The notes: a model not told the origin generated them from the letters alone. 64,000 nt of DNA from Pirellulaceae bacterium (GCA_018402565.1 JAGYIQ010000009.1:62001-126000); one strand, 5' to 3'; counted from the stretch's first letter, positions 8,922 through 18,880 are shown. Numbers and translations: made by a program.

Positions 8922-11312
8922 ATGACTTACAGCCCAATTCGATGCTGGACAACCACTGGGATGGCGACCGTGTCGATCGTACCGGCCTCATTGACGATCG
9001 TTTGGTTGGCCGTCGTTTGGTTGGCCGTCGCTCCGGCCGTGGGGATGGGCCAGGAACCCGTGGCTGGCGAGACGGAGATAGCCAAACCGGAGATAGCCAC
9101 ACCGGAGATAGCCAAACCGGACTTGGCCACATCTGACTTGGCCGCGACGGACTTGCCGGCGGAGGTGTCTTTCCAGCGACAAGTGCAGCCGATTTTGGCG
9201 AAGTTGGGGTGCAACTCCGGCGCTTGCCATGGTGCGTTGGCCGGTAAAGGTGGCTTTCGCTTGTCTCTGCGTGGCTACGACGCCTGGGCCGATCATTTCA
9301 GTATCACTCGCGAGTTGCGTGGACGGCGAGTGGAACTGTCGGACCCGGCCCAGAGCCTGCTGTTGGTCAAGCCCACCGGAGCCGTGCCGCACCAAGGTGG
9401 ATTAAAATTGGCGGTCGACTCGCGTGATTACCAGATCTTGGCGCGATGGATCGCGGCGGGTGCGCCCGGTCCGACGACCGCGGACGCCACGATCCAGTCC
9501 TTGGAAGTCACGCCGACCCAAACGCGGCAGCAACCCGGCGAGCAAGTCGCCTTGCGAGTGACGGCCCAATACACCGATGGAACGCAGGCCGACGTCACCC
9601 AGTGGGCGATCTATTCGTCGACCGACGAGGCGATCGCGGGTGTGGACGGCCAGGGAGCTGTAACGATCCGTGGCAGCGGCGAGGGAGCCGTCCTGGTGTG
9701 GTTCGACAGCCAAGTGCAACTGGCTCGGCTTTCCGTCCCCTATCCTCAGACGATCGCCGAAGAGGTGTACCGCCAAGCCCCGCGACGGAACTTCATCGAT
9801 GAACTGAACTTGCAGCAGTTGGAGTCGCTGCAACTGCCGCCGGCGGAGCGTTGTGACGACGAGACATTCTTGCGTCGGGCCAGTTTGGATGCTGTGGGAC
9901 GACTGCCAACGACAGCGGAGCGAGACCAATTCTTCGCGTGGTCGCCCGAGGAGCGGCGTGATCGCTGGATTGAAACCCTGTTGGCCGACGATTCGTTTAT
10001 CGATTATTGGACGTATCGCTGGAGCGACCTGTTTCTGATCAACGGCACGCGACTTCGCCCGGCAGCGGTCAAGGCCTACTACCAATGGCTGCGGAAACAG
10101 GTGGCAGACAACGTGCCCTGGGACGCATTGGTGCGACAAGTGGTGACTGCCACGGGCACCAGCTTCGAAAACGGGGCGACCAATTTTTATGCCCTGCATC
10201 AAACACCCGAGGACATGACAGAGAATGTCAGCCAAGCGTTTTTGGGTCTGTCCATCGGCTGTGCTCGCTGTCACAACCACCCGCTGGAGAAGTGGACGAA
10301 CGACCAGTACTACGGGATGGCGAATCTGTTCTCGCGTGTGCGTACCAAGGGCTGGGGTGGTGAACCACGAGGCGGCGATGGCTTGAGGACGCTGTACGTG
10401 GCCACCGAGGGAGAGCTGGTTCAGCCCAATCGCGGTCGCCCTCAACCCCCCGCTCCTTTGGATGGGACGCCCTTGGCATTTGAAGCTCCTGCGGATCGCC
10501 GCGAGGCCTTGGCCGATTGGCTGACCGACCCCAACAACCCCTACTTCGCGCGAGCCATCACGAACCGAGTCTGGGCCAACTTCTTCGGTCGCGGCTTGGT
10601 CGAATCCGTGGACGATCTGCGGCTGAGCAATCCGGCTTCCAACGAACAACTCTTGGCGGCCAGCGCCGAGTACTTGGTTGCACAGGGATTTGACTTGAAG
10701 TCTTTGATGCGAGTGATTCTGCAAAGCGAGACCTACCAACGGAGCAGCGAGCCGTCGGACGAGAACCGGGACGAACCGAAGTACCTGAGTCGCTATTACC
10801 CGCGGCGACTGATGGCCGAAGTCCTGTTGGACTCGATCGACCAAGTCTTGGGAACGTCGACGGCCTTCACCGAGATTGCTTTCCCGGGTGCGGATCGGCA
10901 AGCCATTGACTTTTATCCGGCGGGCACTAAAGCCATCCAGTTGTACGATTCGGCAATCGCTTCGACCTTCTTGAAGACCTTCGGACGGCACAATCGCGAG
11001 ATCACCTGCGACTGCGAAAGGAGCGATCAGCCCAGCATGGTGCAGGTGCTGCACTTATCCAACGGCGAGACGCTCAACCCCAAATTGGCCGCCGCGGACA
11101 ATTGGATCGGCCAAGCACTCTCTGCGGGCTGGGATGACGATCGTTTGATTGACGAACTGTTCTCCGCTGCTCTGGTGCGTCGTCCCTCGGATGCGGAACG
11201 CGACCGCTTGCGGAGGGTGGTGCAGGAATACCCAAGCGACCAGCGACGCCAAGCGGTCGAAGATTTGGTGTGGAGTGTCTTGACCAGCGCCGAGTTCACC
11301 TTCAATCACTGA
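8922..11312 (+). CDS. DUF1549/DUF1553 protein with Ig-like domain and haem-type motif
   Basis: 796 residues. A signal-anchor (about 18-42) precedes a short repeated linker of the type EIAKPEIATPEIAKPDLA. Then come a CNSGACHG motif in the position of the planctomycete cytochrome module, a bacterial Ig-like (BIG2) domain around residues 180-260, DUF1549 (FIDELNLQQLESLQLP to the CARCHNHPLEKW motif) and DUF1553 (ADWLTDPNNPYFARAITNRVWANFFGRGL onward). AAGGACGA lies about 12 bp before the ATG. Such proteins sit on the cell surface and co-occur with DUF1501 proteins; a c-type haem role is inferred from the cysteines. It forms the middle of a three-gene block with only 15 bp to the next gene. Confidence 0.9.
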   Translation: MTYSPIRCWTTTGMATVSIVPASLTIVWLAVVWLAVAPAVGMGQEPVAGETEIAKPEIATPEIAKPDLATSDLAATDLPAEVSFQRQVQPILAKLGCNSGACHGALAGKGGFRLSLRGYDAWADHFSITRELRGRRVELSDPAQSLLLVKPTGAVPHQGGLKLAVDSRDYQILARWIAAGAPGPTTADATIQSLEVTPTQTRQQPGEQVALRVTAQYTDGTQADVTQWAIYSSTDEAIAGVDGQGAVTIRGSGEGAVLVWFDSQVQLARLSVPYPQTIAEEVYRQAPRRNFIDELNLQQLESLQLPPAERCDDETFLRRASLDAVGRLPTTAERDQFFAWSPEERRDRWIETLLADDSFIDYWTYRWSDLFLINGTRLRPAAVKAYYQWLRKQVADNVPWDALVRQVVTATGTSFENGATNFYALHQTPEDMTENVSQAFLGLSIGCARCHNHPLEKWTNDQYYGMANLFSRVRTKGWGGEPRGGDGLRTLYVATEGELVQPNRGRPQPPAPLDGTPLAFEAPADRREALADWLTDPNNPYFARAITNRVWANFFGRGLVESVDDLRLSNPASNEQLLAASAEYLVAQGFDLKSLMRVILQSETYQRSSEPSDENRDEPKYLSRYYPRRLMAEVLLDSIDQVLGTSTAFTEIAFPGADRQAIDFYPAGTKAIQLYDSAIASTFLKTFGRHNREITCDCERSDQPSMVQVLHLSNGETLNPKLAAADNWIGQALSAGWDDDRLIDELFSAALVRRPSDAERDRLRRVVQEYPSDQRRQAVEDLVWSVLTSAEFTFNH

Positions 11313-11327
11313 GACGAACGATTAGTC

Positions 11328-14300
11328 ATGACTAAAAAACAAAATTGGCAGAACATCCGAGTCGCTCTCTTGCCATCGCGTTCTCGGATCGGCCTGGATT
11401 GCCGGCAACAAACGGTTCAGGCGTTAACACACACGTGGTTGCAGCGTCTATCCCAGACGTTGGTCGGTGCGACGGGTGGGGCGCGCGTTCTACCGGTTTG
11501 CCGATCGTGGCTCAGCTCGGCCGTCTTAGTGCCCCTTTTCTGTTTTTTTTCCGTCACAATGGTGCGAGGCGATGACACCTACACCCAGACCATCGAACCG
11601 CTGTTGCGTCAACATTGTGTCGCCTGCCACAATCCGGACGAGAGCGAAGGGGGACTGGATCTGTCCACCTACGAGGGATTGTTGCGTGGCGGTCAGACCG
11701 GTCCAGCGTTAACGCCTGGGGCCGTGGCCAGCAGTCGGATGCATTTGATGGCCAGCGGTACGCTGGAGCCGGCCATGCCACCCGATCCCTCCGAGCGATT
11801 GTCGGAATCGCAACTGGAAGCCTTGGCCGATTGGATTCAAGCCGGAGCCGTGGGCCCACCAGGCTTGGCCTCGGCCCCCACCTTGCGAGTGCCTCAAGTC
11901 GCGGTCCAGCACGATCGGCCGGGGCCGATTAGTGCCATGGCTTTTGATCCGAAGAGCACGCTGGCAGCCTGCGGGATGGCCGGCCAGGTGGTGCTGCTGC
12001 CGGTGGACAAGTTGCAGCCCGGTCCGCTGTTGGCCACCCACGCATCCGTCGGCGGGCTGGTGCTCACGGGCTTTCCGGGCAAAATCAATTCGCTGCGATT
12101 CAGTGCGGATGGTCAAACCCTGTGGATCGCCGGCGGAGTCGCTGGTTGGCAGGGCACTGCCTACCGTGTGGCGTTGGGGCCGCTGCGCGAGCAGATCGCG
12201 TCCCTCGGTGCGCTAACTCCCGTGCCACTGGCCGATCTTCCCGCCCAGACCATCTCGGGTCATCGCGATGCCCTGTACGCGGCGGTGCCTTCGCCCGACG
12301 GACAGTGGTTGGCGACGGCCGGCTACGACCGCCAGATTCGTCTCTGGCAGATCGACTCGGGGGAACTGCGTGCGACCCTCAGCGGGCACAACGGCGCGGT
12401 GTATGACTTGGTGTTCTCTCGCGACAGTTCAACCCTCTGGAGCGCGTCGGCGGATCAGACGGTCAAGGTTTGGGATGTGGCCTCTGCCACCCGACTGGAT
12501 ACGCTGGGGCAACCCGAAGGCGAGGTCTTCGCGCTGTGCTTGCGGGAATCGGCCAATGGGTCCCAGCCGCTCCAAGTCTTGGCGATTGGTGCTGACAATC
12601 GCCTGCGGGTGTGGAAGTCGCAGTTGACAGACAGCGAGCGGAATCATTCGCTGCAGGAGACGCGGTTTGTCGATGAGACGCCGCTGTTGGCAATGGCCGT
12701 CGATGCGGAGCGGGCTCGTGTGGCGGTGGCAACGCAATCGGGTGGCATCAAATGGCTGGCCGAGGGCACCTGGGATGTGCTGGGGGCTGCCGAGCCGCTG
12801 CGGGGGACTCCGTCCGCGGTGCAGTTTGCCGCGGATGGCAGCCTGTGGGTCGCCGACCTGGAGGGGCATCTAAACCAACGTCGCTTTAACGATGAATCGG
12901 CCGTTGTCGCGGCTGCTGTAGCGCCCGAAGTTCAACCGATCTATCGAGCGTCCGGGGCACTGCCGGCGTTCACCGGGGAGCAGCTGCCCGTGGCGGAGGA
13001 CGACCAGGGACGCAGATTGGCCGGCCCGAGTCTGGTGCGGGGGACTTTGGGGCAGGCACGCCAGGTGGACCTCTACCATTGGGTGGCTCAAGCCGGCGAA
13101 GTCTGGGCCATCGACGTGGACCCGGTGGAGTTGACTGGCGAGGTATCGTCGACCCACCCAAGTCTGACGGCCACCGGTGCGACATCCCCGCTGGACCCGT
13201 TGATCACGATCATGGATGAAACCGGACAACCCGTCCTGCGGACTCGGTTGCAGGCCATCCGGGAGTCGTATTTTACATTCCGAGGGAAAGATAGCCAGCA
13301 ATCCGACGATTTTCGTCTATTTGGGCAACAGGACATGCGACTGGACCAGTACTTGTATGCCTCGGGCGAGGTCACTCGCTTGTGGATGCACCCGCGTGGG
13401 CCCGATTCAGGCTTCGACGTCTATCCTGGTCAGAGCAAGCGGTGGACTTACTTTGGCACTTCGCATGTGACGCATGCCTTGGGCGAACCGGCCTATATTG
13501 TCCAGCCATTGGCGGCGGGACAACCGCGACTGGACAACGGCTTGCCCGTGTTTGAGGTCGTGTATCGCAATGACGATGACCCCAGTCGGCGGGCGGGGCA
13601 GGGGAGTCGCTTGGTGTTCCAGACTCCAGCCACTGGCCGTTATTCGATCGCGGTCCAGGACGCTCGCTTGCAGGGTGGGTCGGACTACCACTACCAGTTG
13701 CGGCTCCGCCCGGCGGAGCCAGACTTCCAAGCTTCGGTGACTGCCGTCAGTCAGGGCTTGTGGGTGGGCGCAGGACGCGAGTTCACCGTAGCGGTGGAGC
13801 GATTCGACGAATTCGACGGGCCGGTAGAGTTTTCGGTGACGGGTTTGCCGCCGGGCGTGCAAGTCAGTTTGCCCTTGACCATCGAGGCCGGACAACGCGC
13901 CGCTCAGGGCACGATTTGGATGAACGAGGATCTGGAGTGGCCCGAACAGGTCGAACCTCAACTGATCGCCTCGGCGCAGGTTCTGGGGAAGACCGTGACG
14001 CGCCCCACGGGAAGTTTGGGTGTACTGAAAAAAGCGGAGAAGTCAGGACTGATTCCTGCGATCCTCGTGAGCTCCGCGGACAACCCGTCGTCGACGAGCG
14101 CGTTGACCGCCGTCATTCGCCTACGCCCTGGGGAGACCGTGGCAGCACGCGTCAATGTCCAGCGGCCCGAGGGCATGACCGGTGAAATCAGTTTTGGCAA
14201 CGCTTTGGCGGCCAGGAACCCCGCCCACGGCGTGTACGTGGACAACATCGGGCTAAACGGTCTGTTGTTGTTGACTGGCATGGACGAACGCGAATTTTTC

Positions 14301-14462
14301 CTGACGGCTGAACCCAAGACACCAATTGGGAAACGCCCGTTCTTTCTCAAGGCCGAAGTTGATGGTGGCGTGACCACACTGCCCATCTGGGTCGAGATCG
14401 TGAGCGAGGAAGTCCCCACCAACGCGGACCGCGTGCCGAGTATCGACGGCTCGCAAGAATAA
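11328..14462 (+). CDS. Planctomycete cytochrome C domain + WD40 repeats + PPC domains
   Basis: 1,044 residues. A hydrophobic segment at about 62-78 (LSSAVLVPLFCFFSVTM) precedes YTQTIEPLLRQHCVACHNPDESEGGLDLS, a CxxCH haem motif of the planctomycete cytochrome C (PSCyt1) domain. The PAMPP-DPSERLSESQLEALADWI region ends that domain. WD40 repeats follow (for example ISGHRDALYAAVPSPDGQWLATAGYDRQIRLWQ and LSGHNGAVYDLVFSRD). The C-terminal half has pre-peptidase-like beta domains (ATGRYSIAVQDA) and Ig-like strands. The long N-terminal stretch before the hydrophobic segment suggests that the true start may be further downstream. Likely an exported electron-transfer or binding protein; it ends the DUF1501-DUF1549 block. 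Confidence 0.87.
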   Translation: MTKKQNWQNIRVALLPSRSRIGLDCRQQTVQALTHTWLQRLSQTLVGATGGARVLPVCRSWLSSAVLVPLFCFFSVTMVRGDDTYTQTIEPLLRQHCVACHNPDESEGGLDLSTYEGLLRGGQTGPALTPGAVASSRMHLMASGTLEPAMPPDPSERLSESQLEALADWIQAGAVGPPGLASAPTLRVPQVAVQHDRPGPISAMAFDPKSTLAACGMAGQVVLLPVDKLQPGPLLATHASVGGLVLTGFPGKINSLRFSADGQTLWIAGGVAGWQGTAYRVALGPLREQIASLGALTPVPLADLPAQTISGHRDALYAAVPSPDGQWLATAGYDRQIRLWQIDSGELRATLSGHNGAVYDLVFSRDSSTLWSASADQTVKVWDVASATRLDTLGQPEGEVFALCLRESANGSQPLQVLAIGADNRLRVWKSQLTDSERNHSLQETRFVDETPLLAMAVDAERARVAVATQSGGIKWLAEGTWDVLGAAEPLRGTPSAVQFAADGSLWVADLEGHLNQRRFNDESAVVAAAVAPEVQPIYRASGALPAFTGEQLPVAEDDQGRRLAGPSLVRGTLGQARQVDLYHWVAQAGEVWAIDVDPVELTGEVSSTHPSLTATGATSPLDPLITIMDETGQPVLRTRLQAIRESYFTFRGKDSQQSDDFRLFGQQDMRLDQYLYASGEVTRLWMHPRGPDSGFDVYPGQSKRWTYFGTSHVTHALGEPAYIVQPLAAGQPRLDNGLPVFEVVYRNDDDPSRRAGQGSRLVFQTPATGRYSIAVQDARLQGGSDYHYQLRLRPAEPDFQASVTAVSQGLWVGAGREFTVAVERFDEFDGPVEFSVTGLPPGVQVSLPLTIEAGQRAAQGTIWMNEDLEWPEQVEPQLIASAQVLGKTVTRPTGSLGVLKKAEKSGLIPAILVSSADNPSSTSALTAVIRLRPGETVAARVNVQRPEGMTGEISFGNALAARNPAHGVYVDNIGLNGLLLLTGMDEREFFLTAEPKTPIGKRPFFLKAEVDGGVTTLPIWVEIVSEEVPTNADRVPSIDGSQE

Positions 14463-14505
14463 CACTCACCACTCACCACTCACCACTCACCACTCACCAC
14501 TCACC
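14463..14505. repeat. Six tandem copies of CACTCAC
   Basis: A 7-bp unit, CACTCAC, is repeated six times in the 57-bp gap between the cytochrome/WD40 gene and the Nudix gene. It is a simple-sequence tract that could vary in copy number and alter the spacing to the Nudix start. Confidence 0.85.
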
Positions 14506-14519
14506 ATATTGTCCAACGC

Positions 14520-15128
14520 ATGACCGATCCTGTAGGTTGCGATCCGAGCAAATTAGCAGACATTCCTCCAGACGAGTCTGTGGCACCGAGGCGACATGGG
14601 CCGTGGCAGATTGTGGCATCGAGCGAACGGTACCGGGACCCGTGGGTGCAGGTGGTGCGTGATGAGGTGATCCGTCCGGATGGCTTGCCGGGGAGCTACT
14701 GTGTGGTGACACTCAAGCCGGGCGTCTGTGTCGTGGCGCTGGATGCGGAAGACCACGTGCATTTGACTCGTGAGTTTCATTATGCGGTGGGTGCGGAGAC
14801 CATCGAAGCAGTGAGCGGCGGTCGGGACGGCGAGGAGCCGCCGCTGCTGGCTGCCCAGCGTGAGTTGCGGGAAGAGTTGGGCTTGGTCGCAGCACGTTGG
14901 GAGGACTTGGGGCGTGTCGATCCGTTCACCGCCAACGTGTATTCTCCGACGCAGTTGTATTTGGCCATGGAGCTGACTCAGGTGGAACGGCAGTTGGAAG
15001 GCACGGAGTTGATCGAAGCCTATCCCCTGCCGTTCGAGGCGGCCATCGACATGGTGATGACGGGACAAATCACGCACGCACCCACTTGCACCGCCTTGCT
15101 GAAGATCGCGAGGCGGCTTGGCCGCTGA
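14520..15128 (+). CDS. Nudix hydrolase, ADP-ribose pyrophosphatase-like
   Basis: 202 residues. A complete Nudix box, GGRDGE-E-PPLLAAQ-RELREELGL, follows the pattern Gx5Ex7REUxEExGU, with U hydrophobic. The surrounding architecture (GPWQIVASSERYRDPWVQVVRDEV, then LTREFHYAVGAETIEAVSGG before the box) is that of ADP-sugar pyrophosphatases, which split ADP-ribose or similar nucleotides into AMP and a sugar phosphate. An N-terminal extension of about 20 residues precedes the core. It lies downstream of the cytochrome/WD40 gene across a simple repeat, and is probably a separate unit. Substrate is inferred from family only. Confidence 0.88.
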   Translation: MTDPVGCDPSKLADIPPDESVAPRRHGPWQIVASSERYRDPWVQVVRDEVIRPDGLPGSYCVVTLKPGVCVVALDAEDHVHLTREFHYAVGAETIEAVSGGRDGEEPPLLAAQRELREELGLVAARWEDLGRVDPFTANVYSPTQLYLAMELTQVERQLEGTELIEAYPLPFEAAIDMVMTGQITHAPTCTALLKIARRLGR

Positions 15129-15283
15129 CCGTGCGGCGCTGCTGACATGCCGTATTCAGCACGCCTCAATCACCCCATGATCCGCGTCTCTGCCGGTGGT
15201 GCCTTGATTGTGATTGGGCGAGAGTTTTGTTAGGATAGCCGAGCAATTTGGGGTGGTGTTGGCAAGTGCTTGGAGTGGAAATC

Positions 15284-17245
15284 ATGAGTGAACAACACAA
15301 TATCGACAACGTGATGCACGAGCATCGCCGGTTTGAGCCGACCGAGGGCTTTCGCCAACGGGCCCACATTCCGTCGCTGGAGGCATACCAATCGGTGTAC
15401 CGACAAGCGACCGAGGACTGGGAAGGATTTTGGAGAAAACAAGCTGAAACGGAACTGGCTTGGATGCAACCGTTCACGTCGGTGTTCGAGCGAGACGACC
15501 ACGGCGTGCGTTGGTTTGACGGTGGTACGACCAATGTCTCCTACAATTGCCTGGATGCCATCATTGCCGCTGGGCAGGGACAGCGAACCGCGATTATCTG
15601 GGAGGGCGAACCGGGTGAAATCGTGCGTCTAACGTACAACGAACTGTTGCAGCAGGTGTGCAAGTTTGCCAACGTGCTGCGAGGCTTGGGTGTTCAGCCG
15701 GGAGACGTGGTCTCGATCTATATGCCGATGACGCCCGAGTTGGCAATCGCCATGTTGGCCTGTGCTCGGATTGGCGCGGTTCACTCGGTGATTTTTGCTG
15801 GATTTTCGGCGGAGGCCGTCGCGGACCGCAACAACGATGCCTCGGCCAAGGTCCAACTGACGGCCGATGGGGCCTGGCGGCGCGGCAAACTACTGCCGCT
15901 CAAACAAACCGTCGACCAGGCCTTGGCCAAGAGCTCGACGGTCCAGCACTGCGTGGTGCTGCGACGAACGGGCCAAGAGGTGCCGATGACAGCCGGTCGC
16001 GACCTGTGGTGGCACGATCTGATGTCCCAAGCCGACGATCACTGCCCGGCCCCGGCCTTGCCCAGCGAGCACCCGCTGTTCATTCTCTACACGAGCGGAT
16101 CGACGGGGAAACCAAAAGGCATTTTGCACACGACCGCCGGCTACAACCTGTGGGCCAAACTCACGTTTCGTTGGGTGTTTGATTGGCGTCCCGACGACAT
16201 CTACTGGTGCACTGCCGACTGCGGTTGGGTGACTGGTCACAGTTACATTGTCTACGGTCCGCTGAGCAACGGGGCGACGATCCTGATGTACGAAGGCGCG
16301 CCGAATCATCCGGCTGAAGATCGCATCTGGGACATTGTCGAACGACATCGGGTGACGATCTTGTACACGGCTCCGACCGCGATTCGCGCCATGATCAGTT
16401 GGGGCGATCAGCATGTGGAGAAACACGATTTGAGCAGTCTGCGGCTGTTGGGCACGGTCGGAGAAGGCATCAACCCAGAAGCGTGGATGTGGTACCACAC
16501 CAAGGTGGGCGGCGAACGCTGTCCGATTGTCGACACGTGGTGGCAGACGGAGACAGGTGGCATCATGCTGAGTCCGCTGCCGGGCGCGATCGCCACCAAG
16601 CCGGGCAGTTGCACGATGCCACTCCCAGGCGTGGTGCCAGCGATTATCGACGAAGCGGGTGAAGAGGTGACCGAGGCGAATCAGGGGGGACGCTTGTGCA
16701 TCGCCAAGCCGTGGCCTGGGATGTTGCGTGGTATTTGGGGCGACCCGCAACGCCACTTCACGCAGTACTGGGAGGCCGTCCCTGGCATGTACCTCACTGG
16801 TGACAATGCCCGCCGCGACGAGGACGGGTACTACTGGATCATGGGCCGCATCGACGACGTCATCAACGTGTCGGGACATCGGCTGAGTACCATTGAAGTG
16901 GAAAGCGCTTTGGTGTCGCATCCACGCGTCGCCGAAGCCGCTGCGGTGGGGCGCCCCGATGCCTTGAAGGGTCAGGCGATTTGCGTTTTTGTCTCCGTCA
17001 AGGGCGGCGAGCCCGACGAGGAATTGCGGCAAGCCCTCAAGTTGCATGTGCGGAAAGAGATTGGCGCCTTGGCCGTGCCCGATGATATTCGGTTCACGCC
17101 GTCGCTGCCCAAGACTCGGAGCGGCAAAATCATGCGGCGTCTCTTGCGAGATATCGCCGAGGGGAAAAAGGAAGTCAAGCAAGACACGTCCACGTTGGAA
17201 GACATGGCCGTGTTGGCCAAGCTGCACGAGAACGATGAGTCCTGA
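15284..17245 (+). CDS. acs: Acetyl-CoA synthetase (AMP-forming)
   Basis: 653 residues from the ATG at 15284 (GGAG upstream); 12 further in-frame codons upstream lack support. It activates acetate to acetyl-CoA through acetyl-AMP. Visible motifs are the P-loop-like YTSGSTGKPKGILHTTAGYN, DIYWCTADCGWVTGHSYIVYGPL, VDTWWQTETGGIMLSPLPGA, YLTGDNARRDEDGYYWIMGRIDDVINVSGHRL, and the C-terminal PKTRSGKIMRRLLRDIA. The lysine of the last motif is the known site of inhibitory acetylation in the family. Full family length. It stands alone; a hairpin repeat lies just downstream (17302-17359). Confidence 0.96.
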   Translation: MSEQHNIDNVMHEHRRFEPTEGFRQRAHIPSLEAYQSVYRQATEDWEGFWRKQAETELAWMQPFTSVFERDDHGVRWFDGGTTNVSYNCLDAIIAAGQGQRTAIIWEGEPGEIVRLTYNELLQQVCKFANVLRGLGVQPGDVVSIYMPMTPELAIAMLACARIGAVHSVIFAGFSAEAVADRNNDASAKVQLTADGAWRRGKLLPLKQTVDQALAKSSTVQHCVVLRRTGQEVPMTAGRDLWWHDLMSQADDHCPAPALPSEHPLFILYTSGSTGKPKGILHTTAGYNLWAKLTFRWVFDWRPDDIYWCTADCGWVTGHSYIVYGPLSNGATILMYEGAPNHPAEDRIWDIVERHRVTILYTAPTAIRAMISWGDQHVEKHDLSSLRLLGTVGEGINPEAWMWYHTKVGGERCPIVDTWWQTETGGIMLSPLPGAIATKPGSCTMPLPGVVPAIIDEAGEEVTEANQGGRLCIAKPWPGMLRGIWGDPQRHFTQYWEAVPGMYLTGDNARRDEDGYYWIMGRIDDVINVSGHRLSTIEVESALVSHPRVAEAAAVGRPDALKGQAICVFVSVKGGEPDEELRQALKLHVRKEIGALAVPDDIRFTPSLPKTRSGKIMRRLLRDIAEGKKEVKQDTSTLEDMAVLAKLHENDES

Positions 17246-17301
17246 GCGGAACCGGGGCGAGGTCAGGACTGGGCCGTGGTTAACCGACCGTATTGGGAAT
17301 C

Positions 17302-17359
17302 AGCCGGAGTGCGTTAGCACCCCGTTTTTGCGGGCATGGGACGCTAACCCAGTCCGGCT
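17302..17359. repeat. Imperfect hairpin repeat downstream of acs
   Basis: AGCCGGAGTGCGTTAGCACC and, after a TTTTT loop, the near-complement ending in CTAACCCAGTCCGGCT make a long imperfect stem. The left arm is the reverse complement of the dispersed repeat at 7317 and 29104. It may act as a transcriptional end point for acs and for the convergent gene ending at 17426. Confidence 0.6.
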
Positions 17360-17425
17360 AATTCGTCAACTCAATCGCGGAGGATCCCTCAACTCGCCGC
17401 TCTGGTTCGATTGTGGCGTCGAACG

Positions 17426-18040
17426 TTACCGAGGGACGCGGCGGAGGTGATTGATACCGGGCAGATCGACGATCTTGGCACCGATGCTGGCTCGACTGCG
17501 GCCCAATTCCAAGCTCGGCTGTGGCTCTGGAGGTGGGCCGGCCGGTTCCAACAGGCTCTCGGGTTGCGGCATGAGTTGATCGGGGGCCGGTTCCAGGCCG
17601 TTGAAAGCCGGATCAGCAGCTTTCCGCGGGGCAGGCTCGGTACCGTAGCCGGCGCCCGGTGGGTATTGGTTCCCCCAAGTGTTGCAGCCCTCGCGGCACG
17701 ATCCCATCTGCACGCGATTGATGGCGTTGTGGATCGTTTGCACGCGTTCTTGATGCACGCGTTTGAACGACAGCAGGTCATCGCAGGGACGTTGTGGCCA
17801 GCGAATATAGGGTGAACAGCGTTTGTCCTCTTCGCCATCGCAGTTGTAAAACAGGCCATCGTGCCCGGTGTGCGTGCGGAAGACGTGCCCTTTGATCCAC
17901 GGGTCGGACGGGCTGTAAAAGCCAGTGCGATTGACATGGTAGTCTTGGTAGAGATTCTGGCCGACGGCCGTGGCGGTCGCCGCCCAACACAGTCCGGCGA
18001 ACACGCCGCTCTTGATTACGGTGGTCATAACTTGCAACAT
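17426..18040 (-). CDS. Secreted protein of unknown function
   Basis: 204 residues. The N-terminus (VIKSGVFAGLCWAATATAVGQ) is a signal peptide. The mature part starts with LYQDYHVNRTGFYSPSDPWIKGHVFRTHTGHDGLFYNCDGEEDKRCSPYIRWPQRP, has two to three possible disulfide pairs (YNCDGEEDKRC, GSCREGCNTWG), and ends in a Pro/Glu-rich tail plus a basic stretch. There is no catalytic signature. It resembles the many small planctomycete exported proteins that share a YxDYHxNxxWP-like start. Convergent with acs. Function unknown. Confidence 0.7.
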   Translation of the reverse strand: MLQVMTTVIKSGVFAGLCWAATATAVGQNLYQDYHVNRTGFYSPSDPWIKGHVFRTHTGHDGLFYNCDGEEDKRCSPYIRWPQRPCDDLLSFKRVHQERVQTIHNAINRVQMGSCREGCNTWGNQYPPGAGYGTEPAPRKAADPAFNGLEPAPDQLMPQPESLLEPAGPPPEPQPSLELGRSRASIGAKIVDLPGINHLRRVPR

Positions 18041-18380
18041 GGTCCGTTCCTCACTCTTTGAGAACCTGCAGAACAGGTGGCACCGTTGCGGACGTTACCA
18101 CCCTTTTCGCTGTGACAACATATCGAATCGCCATCCTGGGCAAGTCCAGCAGAACACGAGTGCCAGGCACATTGCGTATCAGCGGTGCAAGACGCGTTTA
18201 TGGCAGGATCGCCATGACAAATTCAACCCGCAGATCCGGCGCATGTGGGCCCTGATAATCGGACCAATCGTTACAGGCGTCACCCTGACCAGCGACTCGG
18301 AGGACCGCGGCATCAAGCGTGGCTCCCGTCTGCTTACATCTTGGCGTTAAAAAAGCCGCTCCACCCCTCGGCGCATCCCA

Positions 18381-18436
18381 CCGGTGACTTACGCCACCGG
18401 CAGGGGTTGTGCCGGCCCTCCGGGCCTAAGAGCGAG
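18381..18436. repeat. Double-hairpin dispersed repeat, copy 1
   Basis: Hairpin CCGGTG-ACTTACGC-CACCGG followed by GGCCC-TC-CGGGCC and the tail TAAGAGCG. Copies at 18873-18926 and 58397-58450; half a copy near 58348. The stems differ between copies by paired changes. Confidence 0.75.
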
Positions 18437-18591
18437 CGGTTGGTTTTGCTCCGCCAGCATCTGGCGAGGTTGTCGTCCATTCTCAGACCAGAGGTTACAG
18501 GCATGGACAACTCTGAAATATGACATATTAAATATATACTTCCAAAAAATGCCAAGAACAATGATAACCATTCACGCCACGCAGAAAATTG

Positions 18592-18880
18592 GAACCGAGA
18601 GAGATGGGAAGAGCGCAGAGAAAGACAGAGGTCGCTCGGTTTTCTCTGCGTACTTCCCCCCTCTGCGGTTTTCCTCCTTTGGGCTGGCAGAAAACTTGAA
18701 TCGCCAGAGTTGGGAAAGGCCGCAGAGGAAGGCAGCGGTCGCTTGGTATTCTCTGCGTACTTCCCCCCTCTGCGGTTTTCCTCCTTCGCGTCGGCAGAAA
18801 ACTTGAATCGCAAGAGTTGGGAAAGCCGCAGAGAAAGACAGCGGTTTCTTGGTATTCTCTGCGCACTTTCCCCCGTTGTC
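18592..18880. repeat. Three tandem copies of a ~105-bp unit
   Basis: Units start near 18592, 18697 and 18804, each with GAGTTGGGAAAG-like then CGCAGAGAAAGACAG and TTCTCTGCGTACTTCCCCC. CGCAGAGAA and TTCTCTGCG within each unit are inverted repeats, so every unit can fold into a hairpin. The last copy is truncated and runs into the double-hairpin repeat at 18873. Confidence 0.8.

Noticed and set aside
9402..11054. 550-codon minus-strand frame opposite the DUF1549/DUF1553 gene
   Set aside because: Antisense shadow with Arg/Leu/Gln-rich composition and no domain.
15890..17227. 445-codon minus-strand frame opposite acs
   Set aside because: Shadow of the strongly conserved acs gene.
18528..18866. 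Minus-strand frames of 110-160 codons in the 18.5 kb repeat
   Set aside because: The peptide itself repeats with the DNA unit (FCQPKGGKPQRGE-like), so it follows the repeat and not a gene.
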